From Chalciporus piperatus (taxonomy: Eukaryota > Basidiomycota > Agaricomycetes > Boletales > Boletaceae), in contig JBBPTG010000065.1 in assembly GCA_038093975.1 (NCBI GenBank), positions 1 to 64,000 of the forward strand: DNA of 64,000 bases, read 5' to 3'. The notes under the pieces are model-generated. The model did no database searches and was not told where the DNA came from. It was given only the letters and a program-made list of their open reading frames with translations. The stretch's first letter is position 1; the number at the start of each line of letters is the position of its first letter. Below, in pieces: positions 43,045 through 53,194 of this stretch. A program made the translations under genes and the position numbers.

Positions 43045-44041
43045 GGAGGCGTCGGGGGACGGAATAGTGGATAGCAGCCCAAGATTGTCAATGTACCCGC
43101 AGAAACTTCCATGATAACGATTCACGACCAGACAGAGTATAATGAACTTGTAATCATTTCTGAGTGATGTCGGATGGGCTGAAAGCTTGTAGTCGATTTC
43201 GTCTTAACATCGTCTACTTTCCTTGCACGGACAACATAGAAGAATAGCTGGTGAAAGTCGATGGTCCACTCTCGTCCGACGTTCTCGACCTCCGGGATCT
43301 ATGTGATGGAGACTGACGGAGGTCCTGATCATGTTCGTGGGGTAAGGAATTGGGGAGTAGTGGATCAAGAATGTGACAGGTCTATCGTGACTTGGATGTA
43401 AGACTCGTCATGCGGCTCGGGAGACGAAAAGGATGACCATCTCACCTATTGATCCTATGACACTCAGGCCTCGGGGACAAATTCAAACAAATCAGAAAGA
43501 ATTACTGTTTCAAGACAGCGAGCAAAATATCGTTGACTAGCTCCCGGACAAGTACTAGTCTGGGATGTATCATGATGGAGTCTCCTCCGAGTCCAAATTG
43601 TGGCATCATCCTGCACCAATCCAACCTGGGAGTTGTTCTGGCTTGACCCTGGAAGGAGCGAGTAATGCGAGTCGTGCCGCACGAGCAGAATTTCGGGCAA
43701 TATTTGTTATCTATGCAACGAAGCTCAAGAGCAGTTCCGAAATCACGGCAAACTCAAGTCAGGGATGGAACGTACGTGTGGCAGCACAACTCCAACACTT
43801 ACAAGGTAGTAACATTTCAAAGACCGCACCGAAGGAGCCCCAATCGCGGGGTATTTCATCCGCCGTTGCATTTTTTACAGTCGCACTCTCACAACACAAG
43901 AACAGTCAGCATCACTCGATGACCCAACTCTCCTCCCAATCCCCCCTACCAGTGGGGACTCAACCAACGGCTCGTGACCATACTGGTAGCGAGGCCAAAG
44001 GTGGTGAGACCAAACCCTGATACCTTGGTGTTCTGTGACTC
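43045..44041. other. Intergenic; one weak plus-strand ORF
   Basis: An open frame at 43565-44020 ends just before the next gene. It has no recognised domain, and I could not find an in-phase splice joining it to the pseudo-GTPase, so I do not call it. Otherwise nothing is seen. Confidence 0.35.
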
Positions 44042-44851
44042 ATGACATATTCAAGTCCGGTCAACGTCATACTGGTGGCTGACGACACGCTAGACTCAGT
44101 CATCAGCCTTGTTACTGGAGCGGAGATCGATAATATCTCACCGTACCGTCCAACCATAGACTGGAAGTCGTACGAGTTCCCCCTCGATGATACCTTCACG
44201 TTCTTCGCCGTGGTTGGTGTCACGGAACATCAAATGGAGGCGAAGCAGGCTCTTGATGCTGTCCGCAACGCATGTCGGCTGGTGGAAACGTTGAATGCAG
44301 CTGGTGGAGTCCACCTACTGCTCTTCTGCATCAACGCTGGCAGGGTAACTGGGAAAGTGCGGAGCACCTACCAGATGTTCTGCCAGGGTCTCTGCGGAAG
44401 CGACGTTCCCGTAGCTGTCATTGTCACCGGCCTCGAGAGGGAGACCCCGATGGAGCGCTGGTGGGAGCGCAACAGTGCAAGCTTGGACCGCGAGGGCATC
44501 CTGAGCAACGCCCACGCGTGTGTGACCGTCATTCAAGGTGGCCATTCTACCAAGTACACAGAGTCGCAAGAGACGATCCGCAACCTTGTCAAGAGCTGCG
44601 CTCTCCAATACCAGACCGCTTACAGACCGGAGGACTCGTTAGGGAGGTTGGGGGGTTATATCATGGATCTTACCGGATCCACAAAGGAAAACCGCCCCAA
44701 GAAAAAGGAGGTCACGAGTATATTGAAGGCGGAGTGCAAGTATGACACCGAAACGGCGGACACGATGGCCCAAGTGATGCTTGGGCAAGGGGAGGAGGAA
44801 ATGGAAGTCCACACAAGCGGTTGCTGCTCGCTGTTTGGGTGGAAGAACTAG
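44042..44851 (+). CDS. AIG1-like G-domain protein lacking the P-loop
   Basis: This single-exon gene encodes 269 aa from ATG 44042. The body follows the large agaricomycete family of AIG1/P-loop GTPase-like proteins: MEAKQALDAVRNACRLVETL, AAGGVHLLLFCINAGRVTGK, QMFCQGLCGSDVPVAVIVT, LERETPMERWWERN, NAHACVTVIQGG and YTESQETIRNLV. Where the Walker A GxxGxGKS should follow NVILV, it reads ADDTLDSVISLVTG, and the DTxG switch-II box reads FFAVVGVTEH. Nucleotide binding is therefore probably lost while the fold and the full-length frame are kept, which suggests a pseudo-GTPase. The C-terminal CCSLFGWKN resembles a lipidation or metal-binding tail. No damage to the frame is seen. Confidence 0.75.
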   Translation: MTYSSPVNVILVADDTLDSVISLVTGAEIDNISPYRPTIDWKSYEFPLDDTFTFFAVVGVTEHQMEAKQALDAVRNACRLVETLNAAGGVHLLLFCINAGRVTGKVRSTYQMFCQGLCGSDVPVAVIVTGLERETPMERWWERNSASLDREGILSNAHACVTVIQGGHSTKYTESQETIRNLVKSCALQYQTAYRPEDSLGRLGGYIMDLTGSTKENRPKKKEVTSILKAECKYDTETADTMAQVMLGQGEEEMEVHTSGCCSLFGWKN

Positions 44852-45899
44852 AGGCGCACCAACTCGTTCGCAGGTTGCCAAGCCATACTAGATCACAGTG
44901 ATCCCCAGCTGTACATAATTTGAACGCAATCAACTTGTCAATTTTTACCAACGGTCCAAATATTCCGCGTTGATGGCCGTGGAAAGCAGTATCACGGTGC
45001 CTCTACCTGAGACAACCACAGATGGTCGATCGTGAGTTCCGTATGCATACTGTCACGAGGGTTGATCTGGACTTCACAAAACATGATTGAACTGAACGCA
45101 TAACAATAACCTGCATACCGTATTACCGTGGAGACGATGCGGAGCAGTAATTGACCAGAGCCGGGAAGCGGTATCTTTTGACCTCAACAAAGCGGCTGTG
45201 AGAAACAGGCGGCTTTGAGGGTGCAACCGGGAGTGTTGCGACAATTGGAAGTGATCGTCATGGGTTGCTTTGGCTTAAAGTTACTGTGTTGTACGGGAAT
45301 ATGAAGAATGATCGCACGCGAAAAAGGCAGGTGCTGTATTGATTGTGAAGACCCCGGATGCTGCCCCGTCAGCTCTGAGTGGGCGGGAAACTTCTGGTGT
45401 ACGACCGAACATTTCATGGATGATGGAGCTATCGGCCTGTCTATTATACAGTCAAGCGAACAACTCTGAGCGAGTGAGCAAGCGAGTAACTCAGAATAGA
45501 GGACAATGGAGGCGGAGATTTGCGGAAATAGTTGGTTGGGGTCCTGGTGGACAATGAGTTGTTTGTTTTCGTGTTTTGTTGTGGGTCCAAGTTCGGTGCT
45601 TTGGCTTCCACATGCATCGGTTGTTGTGGACGACAGATGGATTGATCAGACTCGGACATGCTATTGTCTACGGAACGTTCATAAGCAACGTCCAGCTGGA
45701 CTGAGCCCTTGCCATCGTTGAGCTAGTCTCGCGTCCTCTTGCATCTGTCGTCGGCATCTTCCCTTGCTTTCTTGCTTTCTGTATCAACACCTCTTTGTAA
45801 TTTCACTGACTGTGCGCTTTCTTCAGTGCTCGCTCTCTACCCCGACCTGACATCCTTCACATATCATCGGATCACTCCGTATATCAGTACACGCCCATA
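44852..45899. other. Intergenic, nothing recognised
   Basis: About 1 kb between two plus-strand genes. Short open frames on both strands lack homology that I recognise. The last 200 bp are pyrimidine-rich (CTTGCTTTCTTGCTTTCTG), typical of a fungal promoter or 5' UTR of the next gene. Confidence 0.4.
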
Positions 45900-47549
45900 A
45901 TGTCATATTGCACCGTGCCACCCTCCTCCGCTATTAGAACCGATTCTGTCCTGAAATACCCATTCCTTGCCCATCCTCCCCCGCCTCAAAAGAAACGCCC
46001 CATTCAAGCCCCTCCTTCTCCTTCATCTCGCACCATCGCTGAGTCTGCTCCCATTCCCGCCACTCGCGTCAGATCCAGCACATTCTCCGCGATCGCCGCG
46101 TGGGCTACCCACGTGCAACCTGGGTCTCCCGCTTCTATTTCTCCTCGATCTCCACATTCACCACGTCGTCGTCCTTCTCTCGGAAAAGCCCGACGCCCCT
46201 CGATCTCTTCCTTCTGTGCTACGTCTGCCTCGTTCTTAAATATCGCGCCCTCTCCCACTACAGCGCGCTGTAATACTAATACCCCGTCCGTCCGTGATTT
46301 CAAAGCAGATCTCACCACCGTCGGGTATACCTCTGTATTTTTGCAGCTTCCCAATACCCCCAGCTCTGCATCTATACCCTTGCCTGTCGCACCTCGTTCC
46401 CTTATCGCCTCCACAAAGATCCCCGTTTTCCCTATCCCATCCCCCACCCGCAAATCCCGATTCTCCCGCTTTCCTTCTCTCTCCGTACTTGCATCGCGTG
46501 GCAGGTGCAAATCGGCTGCTCCTTCTCCCACAAAAATGAAGGCCAACCTTGCTGCTGCTTCCGCTGCCATCGTCAAGCGCAAGAAGGCCAAGTATGCCCT
46601 ACGGCCACCTCCCCTCGCCAATGAGCTTGCCCTGATGCAGTTCGCTGACGGTGGCAACATGGAGGACAATATCAAGCGCGTCATGCAGGCTCAGGCCAAG
46701 GCTGCAGGCGGCACCGGTGTCGCCGACGTCCATCGCGATGGCGAAGGCGGTATTTGGTGGGATCAGGACGAAGAGTGGGAGTATGCCCATCTCCTTGCTC
46801 AGGGTGACGAGTCTTTACCCCACGCCACTGGCGAGATATCGTGGGTTACGTTTAACGGGAGCAATTCACCCTCCACGACGGGGCCTCTGGACGAGGAGCG
46901 TCGCGGGAGCGTTTCTACCCAAGATTCGGATCTCGATCCCAAGTATATTGTCCAGCCGAGTGATATGCTCGACACCGACGATCTTGCTGTTTTCGGAAGT
47001 TCGCTTGTACCCCTTGCCACTTGCAAACCTGCCATGTCTGTTCTTTACCTACCTTCCCGACCACGGCGTACTGCGATGCACCTGCGCAAGCCTGACTTCG
47101 TGGTCGATTTGGCCTTTGATCGTGTGCCTCTCTCGCCCAAGAGTCCATTTTCGACCTCCTCGTTCGCAAGTGCTCGTGTCTCGAAGCCCAAGGGCAAAGC
47201 TCGCCGACGCCCTACCCCTCTTAAGCTCTCTCCGCCCAGTCCTGCATTCAAGCGACTTGTCGACTCACCAATCGACGCGGACACAGTCCGGAAGGACTTC
47301 CTCGACGCGTCTTTCGAACCCTCCATCCCCGCTACGACACCCCAAACAGCTCCGAACGTTCGAGGGAGACGCCTCGCGGGTAGCCGTATAATCAACATTC
47401 CCCGTACGCTGACCGAGGCTTCTTCGACGAGTCTGCCATCACCGCTGAAGAAGACGATGGGTAAAAAACCTTCGCTGTTGAACATGATTGGGCTCTTCCG
47501 GTCGTCGAGGAAAGAGGACGAGCCAAGTCAGGAGTGTACCGTGCATTAG
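45900..47549 (+). CDS. Conserved-looking disordered protein, 549 aa, unknown function
   Basis: A single-exon frame runs from ATG 45900 to TAG 47547-47549. The N-terminal third is Pro/Ser/Arg-rich and disordered (QKKRPIQAPPSPSS, SPRRRPSLGKARRPS). A compact middle block reads ALRPPPLANELALMQFADGG, then ENIKRVMQAQAKAAGG-like helices and GEGGIWWDQDEEWEYAHLL, which looks like the ordered, conserved part. RPRRTAMHLRKPDFVVDLAF follows, and basic Ser-rich sequence ends in LLNMIGLFRSSRKEDE. No domain is recognised; the many SP sites suggest regulation by phosphorylation. A pyrimidine-rich leader supports expression. Confidence 0.7.
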   Translation: MSYCTVPPSSAIRTDSVLKYPFLAHPPPPQKKRPIQAPPSPSSRTIAESAPIPATRVRSSTFSAIAAWATHVQPGSPASISPRSPHSPRRRPSLGKARRPSISSFCATSASFLNIAPSPTTARCNTNTPSVRDFKADLTTVGYTSVFLQLPNTPSSASIPLPVAPRSLIASTKIPVFPIPSPTRKSRFSRFPSLSVLASRGRCKSAAPSPTKMKANLAAASAAIVKRKKAKYALRPPPLANELALMQFADGGNMEDNIKRVMQAQAKAAGGTGVADVHRDGEGGIWWDQDEEWEYAHLLAQGDESLPHATGEISWVTFNGSNSPSTTGPLDEERRGSVSTQDSDLDPKYIVQPSDMLDTDDLAVFGSSLVPLATCKPAMSVLYLPSRPRRTAMHLRKPDFVVDLAFDRVPLSPKSPFSTSSFASARVSKPKGKARRRPTPLKLSPPSPAFKRLVDSPIDADTVRKDFLDASFEPSIPATTPQTAPNVRGRRLAGSRIINIPRTLTEASSTSLPSPLKKTMGKKPSLLNMIGLFRSSRKEDEPSQECTVH

Positions 47550-48049
47550 AACCATTTTACGCTAGACTATCCGCATGATAATTCCTGGACGTTTTGGGGC
47601 GGTGTTCATCGTTGTAGCCTTTATAGCCTTTGTATCTCTTCCTTTCCCGTTCCCGTTTTCTCGTTGCATGTTACTCTTGGATCCTTGCATCATGGTCTTT
47701 TGCACGTTTTCTTTGATCGCATTGACGCTGCAGCTCGTCGTCGTCGCTGCTTGTATCCGTTCCTGGGCTTTGCTTTTGTCGCGTTGTAGCTCTACGACCC
47801 CTTACGTTGGATTTCACGGTTGCATCTTTTTGATTGATCATGATCTTGTCGGTGTTCTTTTGCGTTCTTGAATCAAGCTCCTGAGTTGTGTTGGAGAAGT
47901 TCGAAAATCGATGGCTGTCCAATCCGGATGCTCTTTGAGAGCGTGGGACCTTCAGGCTTCTGTGCATCCTTCAAGACCACAAAGGAAGTCACACAAAGAC
48001 TCCTCGAGTTTGATCAAGACACAAACGTTTGGATTCAGGAGAGTGAAGT
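47550..48049. other. Intergenic, 3' and 5' untranslated DNA
   Basis: About 500 bp between two plus-strand genes; T-rich, no supported gene. Confidence 0.4.
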
Positions 48050-49905
48050 ATGCCGAGCGATAGAGACACGCTGATCAGTATGGGCTTCGACGCTGCCCGC
48101 GTCGATTGTCAGTCGGTTCTCCTTTCTGTCAATGTGCTCTTTCTGTGCTGATGCTCATTTTTGATCGACAAATGTTCCACCGACCGACCGATCGCTCGCT
48201 CGATGACTATATGACTCACGACTCGTCATTTCGTGGCATTTACATGCTCCACGCCCCATCGTCCGCCTGAACGCCACTCATGCGTTCCTACTCTTGCCAT
48301 CGCCATTGGGATATTGGACCTTCATTCATGTGATTAGGGGCGATCAGGGCGACGAGTGGACGTGGACTCCAGCCAGCGATGGATTTTATATTCGAACATG
48401 ATGGCGAGAGTGTGCCTGAAACCGGCGCTGGTGCATCTACATCTACGGGAGGGACGGAACCGGGACCGATGGATGTAGACGAGGACGGGGAAGATGCCGA
48501 GATGTTGCGTGGGCTCGCGGAAAGTGGGGGCGTCGAGGCAAAGGTGCGTGTATGCGTGTATGCCCGGTCGTCGGGGGGTTTCCGAGTAGTCGTTGATTTC
48601 GCGTTTCCGCTCCACTATGGCGTTCTGGGATTTGCATGGGCATGTGCAATGGGGAGGATAGAGTATCAAGTGCTCGATGTGTGGCAAGGTTTTCAAGAAT
48701 ACGGCGCTGGCGAATTATCATGCGGAGAAGAGTGGGCATGATCAGTTTGAGGAGTCGACAGAGGAGGTGGGTGTGTGTGTTGGTCTGTTCGTTGCGTTTC
48801 TGATTCTCCCTCCTCTTTCTCTTCTCTGTTCCCCGTTCGCCTTCGCCCTTTCGCACTATAGATCAAGCCATTGACAGAAGAGGAGAAGAAAGAAAAGCTC
48901 ACAGAGCTACGTGCCAAGATGGCTGCGAAACGTACTGTCAAGGCTGAAGAAGAGGCAAAGGAGGCGAAGGTGAATGAAGCGATCAGACGGAAACAAGGAA
49001 ATGTGCGGTTGTTCGTGCCATCTCCTGAAATGTCGTTGACGAGGTGTTTCTGGTCTCTCTTTTGCTCCCCCCCCCATTGTCCATGGATACACGCACTGGC
49101 TATATGCGCATACATGCATGCGTCTAGGAGTTGAACAAGATCAAGGAAGAACTCAAGGCGAAGGAGATTATTAAAGAGGCGGAGCAGAAACGACGAGGTA
49201 ATGTGTCGAGCCATCCTCGTACCTCAACGGCCCCCCACTCGCTCACAATCCCCCTACCTCCAGATAAGATTGACGACGCGAAAGCCAAAGCAGCCGTCAA
49301 AGCACAAATCGAAGCAGACAAGAAAGCTCGTGCTGAAAAGACTGCTCGCGAAAAAGCTTTGCGCGAAGGTCGACCGATCGTTGATGCTCCCTCCACCACC
49401 ACCGCCATCGCTTCCACGCCTGCAGCATCCTCGAGCGGAAATGGTGGAGTGGCAGGCAAAGATTTCAAGGACACGCGGCTCCAGATCAGGCTTGCTAGTG
49501 GTGGGGCGCCGTATACGACAACGCTTCCCAGTGATTCGAGTACGTCGAGTTCCTGATTTTCTTGAGTCTGCGTTCACGAGCTAGTTTGGTGACTGATTTG
49601 TGGTGACTTTAGCGCTGCGCGACGTGGCCGAGTTCGTCGCAGCTCAGACATTATCCGTCAGCGTCGACACGGTTTCGTTCACCCAGCAATTCCCAAGGTA
49701 AGTGAGGAACGCAAGAGGGTGATAGGGTGATAGATCACTGAACTGAACTGACCCTTTTTTTTTGCGCAGGAAAACATTTACAAGCTCGGATTTCGGAAAG
49801 ACGTTGAAGGAGTTGGGGCTGACGCCCTCTGCGGTACGATGCGTTGTTTCTATTGGAGACCTCACTGACGAACGCTTGTATGCACAGGTTTTGATCGCGT
49901 CGTGA
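48050..49905 (+). CDS. UBA-UBX protein (UBXN1/SAKS1-like), p97 cofactor
   Basis: Exon 1 (48050-48107, MPSDRDTLISMGFDAARVD) and exon 2 (from 48338, WAIRATSGRGLQPAMDFIF) form an N-terminal UBA domain. A zinc-finger-like segment follows (IKCSMCGKVFKNTALANYH). A long charged coiled coil comes next (ELRAKMAAKRTVKAEEEAKE, ELNKIKEELKAKEIIKEAEQ, KIDDAKAKAAVKAQIEADKK). The last exons give a C-terminal UBX domain (LQIRLASGGAPYTTTL, RDVAEFVAAQT, FTQQFPRKTFTSSDFGKTL) to TGA 49903-49905. In other eukaryotes UBXN1/SAKS1 binds ubiquitin via UBA and Cdc48/p97 via UBX in proteasome and ERAD pathways. The domain order matches and no lesion is seen. Confidence 0.85.
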
Positions 49906-50308
49906 AGTGAAGCCTCAAGCTTTCAAGGCTGAACCTTGATTGGAAGAGAGGAGGATATTGTCGCTCCTGGGTGAGTGTAGGACCGCTGAACTGGGTTACT
50001 GGATGTATGCTAGTGTATTGATATAAGCCGTTGTCCTTCGTTTTCTAAACGAGAGCATCTGGTGGTGATGATGAGGTAAGTACCGTCCAGTGTTGCAACC
50101 TGCCAGCGAAGTACGAGTTCACCCGATTCTGTGGATCAGAGAAGTGTTCTCATGAATCATAAAGAGCACGGCTTGTCACCAAGGCCTGTGACACAGGGGC
50201 AGTACTACGAGCCCCCTTTGAACTTTGGCGCATACGTGCATGCAACAAGTATACCGTTAAAGTACATCGACCGTCCGTAGTCTGACTCTCATGCTGGATG
50301 TCCAATAT
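49906..50308. other. Intergenic between convergent genes
   Basis: About 400 bp separating the 3' ends of the UBX and F-box genes. Nothing recognised. Confidence 0.4.
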
Positions 50309-52054
50309 TCAATATTCTATCAATGTGATCGCGCCATCGGCATGTCCGAGCGCGATTCGCCCCGCTTCCTCCTCCATCGCGATCCTCGTCCATGCGTCGT
50401 CGTCGCGCACGCCAAACACCATCGAAGCTCCATCCCCACCCTCAGTTGCCTCACCTATGGGCACCAAAGTCGACACCGCCCTCGAGAGATTCGCAGATAT
50501 GACACCGTCCGCACCCAACGCTGGTGGGACTAGCATCTTTCCTGCAAGCCGTTGTCCAAGCTCGCTCGGTCCAAGCCACTCCTCCGTATGGTTATCCAAC
50601 CAAAGCGCAGTACCGTATTTCCCCAACGCAACGGCTGCGACGCTGAAGAGCCGCACGGGAGATCCAATCGTTTGCATTGGGTGTGGACGGACGTCGTACG
50701 GGAGGTTGTGAACGGTTGTCTTGTTGGGGATGTAGGATGGGTTTGGAAGGAGAACGTAGTGGTGAAGGACGTTGACGGGCCAGGGGTAGATGCTTCCGAA
50801 TCGGACGAAGAGGTTGAGGAGCCGTGGGCGTGTACGTGAGTGTGGGTGGGAAGAGGGAAGAGCAGAAGGTGGCGGGGATGTGCGCCAGTCGGGTTGTTCG
50901 CACAGGGTGACCGTATCTGTTCGCCATTGGAACTTGAACTGGGCGAGTGGGTGCGCGACGGGTGCACCGTACGTGTGGGGACGACAAGGGCAATGGCGAG
51001 GCCCAGTGGAGTATATTTCGATGGTTTGAACCCGTACGATGAGGGCATAGTCGCTAGCGAGGTGGATCGTCTGAGGACGGTCATTCTGTTGGGCGCGTTT
51101 CAGTGATGACGGGTTGTCGATAGATAAATGGAGGGAGAATGATGCGAGGACTGACCTGTATTGGAGATGGGTTGACCAACTTCAATTTTTCTTCTAGGAG
51201 ATCATTCAGGTCCCAAAGACAGATTTCACCGCCATTGTTGTTTTGGCGGGTAACGAGCGTAGAACCACTCAATAGATGCAGCTCTCGTATGCCGTCGATG
51301 GTCGCTTCCGTCACGAAACCACACTCGGGGTCTTCAGCGTCGAAGTTTATCGAGAAAGTTTCTGTTCTGCACCACAAGTGAACTCAAAGCGATGGAGTAG
51401 GATTAGATCGGAATACATACTGAGCAGACTGCATCGCGAGCACCGCCCTACTCGTGGGGTCGGAATTGATGACAACTCCACCATACGGTCCCTCCGCGTG
51501 TGTCAGTTGTGCAACGCATCGAGGCTCTTCTCCAGCAACATCCCAACATTGTAACATGTACCTCCTCGGTCTCGGCGTCATGCTTCCTGAGATCAACCAT
51601 CGATTCGATCGTCCTGGCAGAAACTGGAGAAATATAATGCGAGAGTTTTGCCCCGTGGGTGTATTGAAGACGATTTGGTGATTGTTGACGGGTTCTGGAT
51701 GGGTCCAATTATGACGGAGCGTCACCGCTCGGCGGACGGTATTTTCGAGATCCCGGGCGGATAAGGATTCGAGCGAGGTCGAACCAAGGTCGGGATACGG
51801 GAGGTTTTCCTCCAGGACGTGCGTGCGGAAGACGAGCGCCCAAAGACTACGCAGCTTCGTCGCGGCATAGAAAGTTTTGTTGGTCTAGAAAAAAAAAGGT
51901 AAGCAACAAGCAGGCAGGGGAAATGACAACGAACACGACGTAGCGTCAGCACACTCTCGAGAGGCAGATATACCACGATATCGAAGAAGATGTCGAGAGG
52001 GATGGGCAGAGAGGGAGATTGGTCCCATGAGTGAGTGACTGGTGCGAAATCCAT
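50309..52054 (-). CDS. F-box protein with propeller-like C-terminus
   Basis: ATG 52054 (MDFAPVTHSWDQSP) leads to LPIPLDIFFDIVVYLPLESV with LTLRR. An intron (donor GTTCGT) is followed in phase by TNKTFYAATKLRSLWALVF, the two halves of an F-box. After ARDLENTVRRAVTLRHNWT come beta-rich repeats: IIFLQFLPGRSNRWLISGS, YMLQCWDVAGEEPRCVAQL, ELHLLSGSTLVTRQ and GEICLWDLNDLLEEK. The final exon is LFSVAAVALGKYGTALWLDN to GHADGAITLIEY, stop near 50309. Such proteins act as substrate receptors of SCF ubiquitin ligases, and basidiomycete genomes carry many. The substrate is unknown. The exons around 50700-51080 are less certain. Confidence 0.75.
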
Positions 52055-53194
52055 GATAGCTAACCGCGGTTATAGCGGAGCACTAGAGGGATAAACGGTG
52101 TGAGTGGTAAAGATGAGCAAGGAGGGTGAGTTCGGAGTGACAGAGACCATCAGAGGGTTATATAGGGCAAATTGCTTCACGAGAACACACCGTAGTGCTG
52201 GAATGGAGCCTTATCCGAAAACTCAGCGACGTAAGAAGGAGGTCAACGACAACACGAGGACGGGTGTATGATCTTTAACGATTGGCTGGCTAAAGACGGG
52301 GGAATCACAGGCGAAGTATCCGTGTGTGAGCAGGAATGTATTAGGATCAGTGGGACGCAATGATATATCAAAGATTAAATTCGCGAAGATAGAGCCCGAT
52401 GGATAAGAAACCCACGATGTTTTCTCTCTTTTCTTTGATTCCGTCTTCCGTGTGCCTCGCTCTTCCGAAGCAAGGCAGGATCCGTGGGACATGAAGAGGC
52501 AATACTCCAGATATTTCAGGCTGCGGAGAACCGCAGTGAAACCGCCGAGACGAAGGGCGAAAACATCGGACCTCAACCCTATAGAGATGATTAGCAATGT
52601 GCACGTACTTGGGCCGGGGAACGTTCTCAGCTTGTCGTTCGAAATGGTGACAACACCAACCAAATTGAGGCCCGAGGTTTGTTGGCAGCAGATAAATCAT
52701 AATGGTAGTCGCTAAGCGAGGCTGCCAAACGTCACATATGATTATTGATGAACAAGCGCAAATCTCGGGTGCTCGTCCTCCACTGCGTTCCGAGGCACGA
52801 TTTTCGTGTACAAAATTTGAAGATAAAATGTTTGTGGCGTGAGCCTTCTTGCCATCTGGCTAACAGCAGCCTCGGAGGGAGTCGCGTCCGTATCGATGAT
52901 TCGGATCAAGTTTGAACTACTAGGTGACAACTGTTGTGGGACACCGAAAACATGATGTCGAGTCAGCTGAACATACCGGTGAGTCGCTCGTTATATCCTT
53001 CGTCTCCGTTCAACTGATCACGATGGACGCGGGTGAAGCTTGAAGCCTAGCGCATGCAGACCTGCAGATAAGATAAGATGATCTAACATAATTGCTTCAT
53101 TCATTACGCCGCCGTTTGGTTATTATTGGCAGTCAGGGCAACTTGGCGCCCGCCACCTGGTTCATTCGCTGGAAACGTCCTCACCTTCGTCAAC
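52055..53194. other. Intergenic with unassigned minus-strand ORFs
   Basis: Open frames on the minus strand at 52223-52663 and 52742-52930 (the latter with IRIIDTDATPSEAAVSQMAR) could be exons of a small gene or remnants. No start, splice chain or domain can be fixed, so no gene is called. Confidence 0.3.

Noticed and set aside
43565..44020. 151-aa ORF as an upstream exon of the pseudo-GTPase
   Set aside because: All GT donors I tried leave it in the wrong phase for the downstream exon, and it shows no P-loop.
46004..46684. 226-aa antisense ORF
   Set aside because: It lies entirely opposite the 549-aa gene and its length reflects the Ser/Pro/Arg codon bias of the sense strand.
47045..47485. 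146-aa minus-strand ORF
   Set aside because: Antisense shadow of the disordered 549-aa protein.
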